From Candidatus Nitrosopumilus sp. (GTDB taxonomy: Archaea; Thermoproteota; Nitrososphaeria; Nitrososphaerales; Nitrosopumilaceae): a DNA stretch of 51,696 nucleotides. The DNA is taken from assembly GCA_029862085.1 (NCBI GenBank), contig JAOTXZ010000008.1, forward strand, positions 1 through 51,696, in the 5' to 3' direction. The notes beneath the pieces are model-generated. The model was not told where the DNA came from, ran no database searches, and saw only the letters and a program-made list of their open reading frames with translations. Numbering within the stretch: position 1 is the first letter of the stretch; each line of letters starts with the position of its first letter. Positions 47,836 through 51,696 of this stretch are shown here, in pieces. Both the position numbers and the translations under genes were made by a program.

Positions 47836-49217
47836 TTTGTAGTGCTCCTAAGCCAGCCCAAGTTGTTATTGTAAAATTCACGAACATCATCCAAACCGTA
47901 TTTTAACATGGCAATTCTTTCTATTCCCCCTCCCCAAGCTAAAACAGGTTTAGTTATTCCAAGTGGTTTTGTAACCTCTGGTCTAAAGATACCCATGCCA
48001 AACAGTTCAACCCATTTCCCCAATCTTTCATTAAACACCATAGTTTGTAGGGATGGTTCAGTGTAAGGGAAAAATGTTGGCCAAAATTTTATTTTTGTTA
48101 TTCCAATTCTGCGATAGAATTCTCTTTGAATACCCATTAGATTTCGTAAATTAGCATTGGCTCCAACCACAACTCCTTCAATTTGATTAAATTCAACAAG
48201 GTGTTTGTAGCTGACTTTTTCATTTCTAAAAACTCGGCCCAACGAAAACACTCGAGCTTCATCTGGTTTTTTTTCAGCGAGATGTTTTATGGTCACACAA
48301 GTGGTATGAGTTCGAAGTACCATCTTTCTTGCTTCATTAATATCCCAATGGTATCGCCAATCTTTTTTATGATATTTGGAAACATTTTGAATTTGTTCTT
48401 TTGTTCCAATCTTTTTTGCTGAAATTCCATCAAGATAAAAGGTATCTTGTAATTCTCTAGCCGGATGATCCTGAGGAGTAAAAAGAGCATCAAAGTTCCA
48501 AAAGCTTGATTGGGTCATGTTCCCTAAAATTTCAGCAAAACCTAGAGTGACAAAAATTTCACGAATTTCATCAATAGTGTCTTTTAAGGGATGGGTTCTT
48601 GCAACATTAACTTCGGGTACCTTTGCTTCTACATCTATTGCCCCTGAATCAGATTTTGTAAAATCTAAATTTTGTGCATCCTTTGTTAAGGAAATTTCTT
48701 TGTTTTTAACAATATTTTCAATTAAAAATGCTGGTCTTTTCAATAAACTGGCAAGATCATCCTTGTCAATGTTCGGTTCAGGGATACTATCGTGTCCAAT
48801 TTGTTGTAAAGTTTTTTCCCCAGGAATACTAGAGGGATAATTTTTAAGAGAAATTTTGTTTTCAATTGATTCTACCCAATTATTCTTCTTGGCCAAGCCC
48901 ATAGCTGGACCAAAAATAGGTCCAAGTTGTTTTTGTAATTCTGATATTTCCATTGGATTTTTTTTAATTAAATCCAACAGTCTTCTTTCAGGTAATCCAT
49001 TTTGTAGAGATTCTAATCCATTTTTTGCAAGCTGGAAATTGACACTTTTTGATTCATTTACAATGGCTAAATCTTTATGTTTTAGCCATTCTATTCCTCG
49101 TCTAATTTGGTCTGGCGAAAGTTGTGTTAAATTTCCTAGTTTTTCTGGAGTTAATTCTGATTCAATTTTTAATACAGAAATAATTTTTTTTTCAATTTCA
49201 TGAAAAACTTGTGACAA
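47826..49217 (-). CDS. pheS: Phenylalanyl-tRNA synthetase alpha subunit
   Basis: 463 residues, archaeal/eukaryotic-type PheS. N-terminal winged helices (ELTPEKLGNLTQLSPDQIRR; LAKNGLESLQNGLPERRLLD) precede a class II catalytic core: THPLKDTIDEIREIFVTLGF (motif 1 region), VLRTHTTCVTIKHLAEK, RVFRNEKVSYKHLVEFNQIE (motif 2) and LAWGGGIERIAMLKYGLDDV (motif 3). ATG 49217 is divergent from trpS, with 51 nt between the start codons that must hold both promoters (TTTTTAAACC near 49241). Confidence 0.96.
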   Translation of the reverse strand: MSQVFHEIEKKIISVLKIESELTPEKLGNLTQLSPDQIRRGIEWLKHKDLAIVNESKSVNFQLAKNGLESLQNGLPERRLLDLIKKNPMEISELQKQLGPIFGPAMGLAKKNNWVESIENKISLKNYPSSIPGEKTLQQIGHDSIPEPNIDKDDLASLLKRPAFLIENIVKNKEISLTKDAQNLDFTKSDSGAIDVEAKVPEVNVARTHPLKDTIDEIREIFVTLGFAEILGNMTQSSFWNFDALFTPQDHPARELQDTFYLDGISAKKIGTKEQIQNVSKYHKKDWRYHWDINEARKMVLRTHTTCVTIKHLAEKKPDEARVFSLGRVFRNEKVSYKHLVEFNQIEGVVVGANANLRNLMGIQREFYRRIGITKIKFWPTFFPYTEPSLQTMVFNERLGKWVELFGMGIFRPEVTKPLGITKPVLAWGGGIERIAMLKYGLDDVREFYNNNLGWLRSTTKCQ

Positions 49218-49268
49218 TAGCAGAAAGTTCGAAAAAGACTTTTTAAACCTTAACCTAAGTGAAATTGA

Positions 49269-50381
49269 ATGTCACCTGAGGACTTTGTTGTAACTCCATG
49301 GCATGTTGAAGGAGAAATCGATTATGATAAATTAATCAAACAGTTTGGTACTGAAAAAATCTCTTCAGAAATTCTTGATAGAATTAAAAAAAATACCAAA
49401 GAGGATCACTTTATGCTCCGACGAGGGATCTTTTTCTCTCACCGAGAAATGAATAGAGTTTTGGAGGATTATGAGAAAGGGAAGAAATTCTTCCTTTATA
49501 CAGGAAGAGGTCCATCGGGTCATACCCATATAGGACATTTGGTACCCTGGGTCTTTGCAAAATGGCTCCAGGAAAAATTTGATGTAAATATGTACTTTCA
49601 GCTTACAGATGATGAAAAATTTTACGCGAAATCAAATTTAACTTTAGAGGATACAAAAAAATATGCATATGAAAATGCACTTGATTTTATCGCTCTTGGA
49701 TTCAAACCCCAAAATACAAAAATTATCATCAACACCAGAAATATTCAAACACTTTATCCGATTGCAGCTCAGGTTGCAAAAAAGGTAAATTTTTCAAATA
49801 CCAAAGGAGTTTTTGGATTTACAAATGAAACTAACATAGGAATGATATTTTATACATCACTTCAATCGGCCCCATGTTTTATAGAAGATAAACCAGTGTT
49901 GATTCCTTTAGGAGTGGATCAAGACCCGCATTTTAGAATTACACGAGATGTTGCACCAAAAATAGGAAAACCAAAACCAGCTCTAATTCATAACATTATG
50001 ATTCCAGGATTAGAAGGTCCTGGAGGAAAAATGTCAGCCTCTAGTGAGAATGGAACGGTATACACAACTGATACACCTAATACTGTAAAAAAGAAAATTA
50101 ACAAGTATGCATTTTCTGGAGGTCAACCAGATGTTGAACAACACCGAAAAATTGGCGGCAATCCAGATATTGATGTATCATATCAATATCTAAGAATATT
50201 TTTTGAACCAGATGATAATAAATTAAAATCAATTCATGATGATTATAAATCAGGAAAAATGCTCACCGGGGAACTAAAAGGAATTTTAATTGGAAAAATT
50301 AATTCATTTTTGGAAGTCCATCAAGAAAAACGAGAAAAAGCAAAAGATCAGATCAGCGAATTCCTTTACGAAAATAAATGA
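49269..50381 (+). CDS. trpS: Tryptophanyl-tRNA synthetase
   Basis: 370 residues, archaeal/eukaryotic-type TrpRS. Motifs: TGRGPSGHTHIGHLVPWVFA with HIGH at 87-90; the Trp pocket YFQLTDDEKFYAK; IPLGVDQDPHFRITRDVA; and GKMSASSENGTVYTTD, the KMSAS loop. The N-terminal extension (VTPWHVEGEIDYDKLIKQFG) is usual for this type. It charges the twice-interrupted tRNA-Trp in the same window. ATG 49269; its stop overlaps the next start (ATGA). Confidence 0.96.
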   Translation: MSPEDFVVTPWHVEGEIDYDKLIKQFGTEKISSEILDRIKKNTKEDHFMLRRGIFFSHREMNRVLEDYEKGKKFFLYTGRGPSGHTHIGHLVPWVFAKWLQEKFDVNMYFQLTDDEKFYAKSNLTLEDTKKYAYENALDFIALGFKPQNTKIIINTRNIQTLYPIAAQVAKKVNFSNTKGVFGFTNETNIGMIFYTSLQSAPCFIEDKPVLIPLGVDQDPHFRITRDVAPKIGKPKPALIHNIMIPGLEGPGGKMSASSENGTVYTTDTPNTVKKKINKYAFSGGQPDVEQHRKIGGNPDIDVSYQYLRIFFEPDDNKLKSIHDDYKSGKMLTGELKGILIGKINSFLEVHQEKREKAKDQISEFLYENK

Positions 50382-50659
50382 AGGTTAGAGTAAGTTGTGA
50401 AGACAAATACGAATGTCAAAAGCTAGCCAGTCTTATTTTTATTAAAGAGTCTAAAGAAACCTACATCACAAAAATCCTAAACATAATTGAAAATGAGGTA
50501 GTGGTGGCATTGAAAGACAAGTCAGCCCATAGCGTTCTTTTAAAGGATAAGTTTCAAGTAGAAATTTTTGCGGATTTCATACAATCAGTATTAGAAAAAG
50601 AACATAGAATCATTTCAACTGAAATTTTTGAAAACGATATCGAAATTGTGAAAGGATAG
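50378..50659 (+). CDS. Hypothetical protein coupled to trpS (93 aa)
   Basis: 93 residues. The ATG overlaps the trpS stop by four bases, so it is cotranslated. Composition is that of a small alpha/beta protein: KVRVSCEDKYECQKLASLIF, a basic strand pair (ITKILNIIENEVVVALKDKS) and an acidic helix at the end (DFIQSVLEKEHRIISTEIFE). No motif recognised. A role with TrpRS or translation is suggested only by context. Confidence 0.7.
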   Translation: MKVRVSCEDKYECQKLASLIFIKESKETYITKILNIIENEVVVALKDKSAHSVLLKDKFQVEIFADFIQSVLEKEHRIISTEIFENDIEIVKG

Positions 50660-50685
50660 AGAGTAGGTTTAGACTAGGAAAAAAG

Positions 50686-50769
50686 TTATTTTACAAATAC
50701 AGTATAGATAGCAATAAAACCAACTATTGCAATTAGGCTTAATCCTAGTGCTTTAAAGTCGCTATTCAT
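50686..50769 (-). CDS. 27-residue membrane microprotein
   Basis: ATG 50769 to a TAA at 50686-50688. The peptide, MNSDFKALGLSLIAIVGFIA then IYTVFVK, is one membrane helix with a polar start. TTATAATA on the minus strand near 50787-50796 is about 24 nt upstream, as expected for leaderless start. It lies in the 172-bp gap between the trpS-linked gene and the zinc/HNH gene. Confidence 0.5.
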   Translation of the reverse strand: MNSDFKALGLSLIAIVGFIAIYTVFVK

Positions 50770-50831
50770 AATTAGGGGTTTAAATTATTATAATTAAAGT
50801 GTTAATAAATTCTCAGGTTTGGTTCCAATGA

Positions 50832-51696
50832 TTATCTTGGAAAACGATTTTTCTTTTTCTTAAAATCTTTGGTTTTTTCTTTTGGTGGAGAAATAGGTTT
50901 TTTGAGTTCATTACAATTTAAACAAAGAATTGTTAGTTCGTTTCTGGCAAGATCAGGATCGGAGATATATTTTCCCCATGAAGATGCAGATCCTCCCCTT
51001 CGAACACTATCAAAGGAATCCGCCTCAATATTATGGCTAATTCCTAGGGCTCTTTCGTCTTTGAATCCACAACTCGTGCACACTTTACCACCTAAAATTT
51101 CAAATAATTTTTCCTTTAAGGTATTGTAGAATTTGTCAGAACCACCAGAATAGAGTGTCTCCTGTTTTTTCAATGATTTTATTTTTGTTGATTTTTTAGA
51201 TCTGAAATCGACCCTACCTGAGCGTGATTCTCGATAATTAGAACGTCTTGAACCTCTATCATCTCTGGAATATCTATTATTTCCAGAATCTTGTGGTTTA
51301 TTTTGTCTGAAACAATCACTGCAGTATACTGGTTTATCATTTCTTGGAACAAATGGAACTCTACATTCAGTGCCGCAATCAGCACAAGTTACAGTTGTAG
51401 ATTCTACTTGTCTATCATCTCTGGAACGTCTTGGACTTCTATCCTCTCGGGAATATCTGGAACCTCTATCATCTCTGGAATATCTGGAACCTCTATCATC
51501 TCTGGAATATCTGGAACCTCTATCATCTCTGGAATATCTGGAACCTCTATCATCTCTGGAATATCTATCATTTCCAGAATCTTGTGGTTTATTTTGTCTG
51601 AAACAATCACTGCAGTATACTGGTTTATCATTTCTTGGAACAAATGGAACTCTACATTCAGTGCCGCAATCAGCACAAGTTACAGTTGTAGATTCT
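50832..51696 (-). CDS. Tandem zinc-ribbon, RS-rich, HNH-like protein (5' end missing)
   Basis: One frame stays open from the right edge to the stop at 50832; about 288 residues are visible. Order from the cut N-terminus: a zinc ribbon CADC-x17-CSDC, a linker of five near-identical RYSRDDRGS units, a second identical ribbon, a shorter Arg/Ser-rich linker, then an HNH-like domain: GGKVCTSCGFKDERALGISH, DLARNELTILCLNCNELKK, and a Lys-rich end. The final His of a classic HNH is Asn. An ATG at 51173 would give only the last 113 residues. Spacing matches CxxC-x17-CxxC ribbons (TIGR04272-like). Confidence 0.82.
   Translation of the reverse strand, partial: ESTTVTCADCGTECRVPFVPRNDKPVYCSDCFRQNKPQDSGNDRYSRDDRGSRYSRDDRGSRYSRDDRGSRYSRDDRGSRYSREDRSPRRSRDDRQVESTTVTCADCGTECRVPFVPRNDKPVYCSDCFRQNKPQDSGNNRYSRDDRGSRRSNYRESRSGRVDFRSKKSTKIKSLKKQETLYSGGSDKFYNTLKEKLFEILGGKVCTSCGFKDERALGISHNIEADSFDSVRRGGSASSWGKYISDPDLARNELTILCLNCNELKKPISPPKEKTKDFKKKKNRFPR
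51250..51696 (-). repeat. 156-bp near-identical duplication plus 27-bp tandem repeats
   Basis: 51250-51405 and 51541-51696 differ at a single base over 156 bp (offset 291 bp, 97 codons). Between them, about 51441-51567, is an array of 27-bp units coding for RYSRDDRGS. All keep reading frame. The duplication reaches the window edge, so more copies may follow. Confidence 0.9.

Noticed and set aside
47135-49203. Plus-strand ORFs opposite pheT and pheS (47135-47365, 48183-48422, 48517-48840, 48856-49203)
   Set aside because: Antisense shadows of two complete synthetase subunits.
51441-51567. CRISPR-like array
   Set aside because: The 27-bp units are directly adjacent, without spacers, and code for RYSRDDRGS.
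51179-51676. Two open frames (51179-51385 and 51404-51676) with repeats such as IPEMIEVPD
   Set aside because: They are out-of-frame readings of the Arg/Ser-rich repeats and zinc ribbons of the minus-strand gene 50832-51696, whose frame has paired CxxC motifs and stays open throughout.

Overview
The window comes from a low-GC archaeon that fits the Nitrosopumilales (Nitrososphaerota, ammonia-oxidising archaea). Reasons, seen and inferred: archaeal-type PheS/PheT, TrpRS and ValRS; ribosomal protein S11 with an acidic N-terminal extension; an archaeal RtcB next to a PDCD5-like protein; a tRNA-Trp that only folds after removal of two introns; TATA boxes about 25 nt upstream of many start codons with no ribosome binding site (leaderless transcripts); and several secreted protein families typical of this group. 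There is no rRNA, insertion sequence, integrase or CRISPR array.

Layout. 1-4.4 kb: edge of a small membrane protein gene, a 51-residue microprotein, a solitary AIPR-type (abortive infection) protein, small zinc-binding, winged-helix and membrane proteins, and tRNA-Thr. 4.4-11 kb: core genes glmM-thiL, an exported protein, rps11, and the operon rtcB-PDCD5-like-hypothetical. 11-31 kb: an accessory region rich in exported or membrane-anchored proteins: modules with a W-x-K-N-x-A-x-W-W motif, an exported staphylococcal-nuclease-like enzyme, two predicted seven-bladed propeller proteins, a tail-collar protein, two exported Hcp-like proteins, two UspA proteins, CBS proteins, winged-helix regulators, and a DM13 / regulator / membrane protein / spondin_N locus whose two outer promoters share an identical 20-bp motif. 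This region also carries most copies of a dispersed AT-rich intergenic repeat and a pair of paralogous 35-residue membrane microproteins missed by ordinary ORF calling. 31-50.7 kb: mostly housekeeping genes: ATP-cone nuclease, purB, an asparagine-synthase-like protein, pterin dehydratase, a fused PTPS-like protein, valS, pdxT-pdxS, tRNA-Trp, an MscS channel, aconitase, an EVE protein, pheT-pheS and trpS. The right edge cuts a protein with tandem CxxC-x17-CxxC zinc ribbons, an Arg/Ser-rich repeat linker and a C-terminal HNH-like domain.

How genes work together. glmM and thiL overlap (sugar and thiamine metabolism). pdxT/pdxS form one two-gene operon for pyridoxal phosphate. The pterin dehydratase and the PTPS-like protein are neighbours. 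pheST and trpS are divergent. The DM13-spondin locus looks like a regulated surface or redox module with its own regulator.

Most worth following up: a likely H/ACA guide RNA between pheT and the EVE gene, three more structured RNA candidates, the twice-interrupted tRNA-Trp, the 20-bp promoter motif of the DM13/spondin locus, the microprotein pair, the dispersed repeat, and the zinc-ribbon/HNH protein. All family assignments were made by eye from motifs; none was confirmed by a database search.
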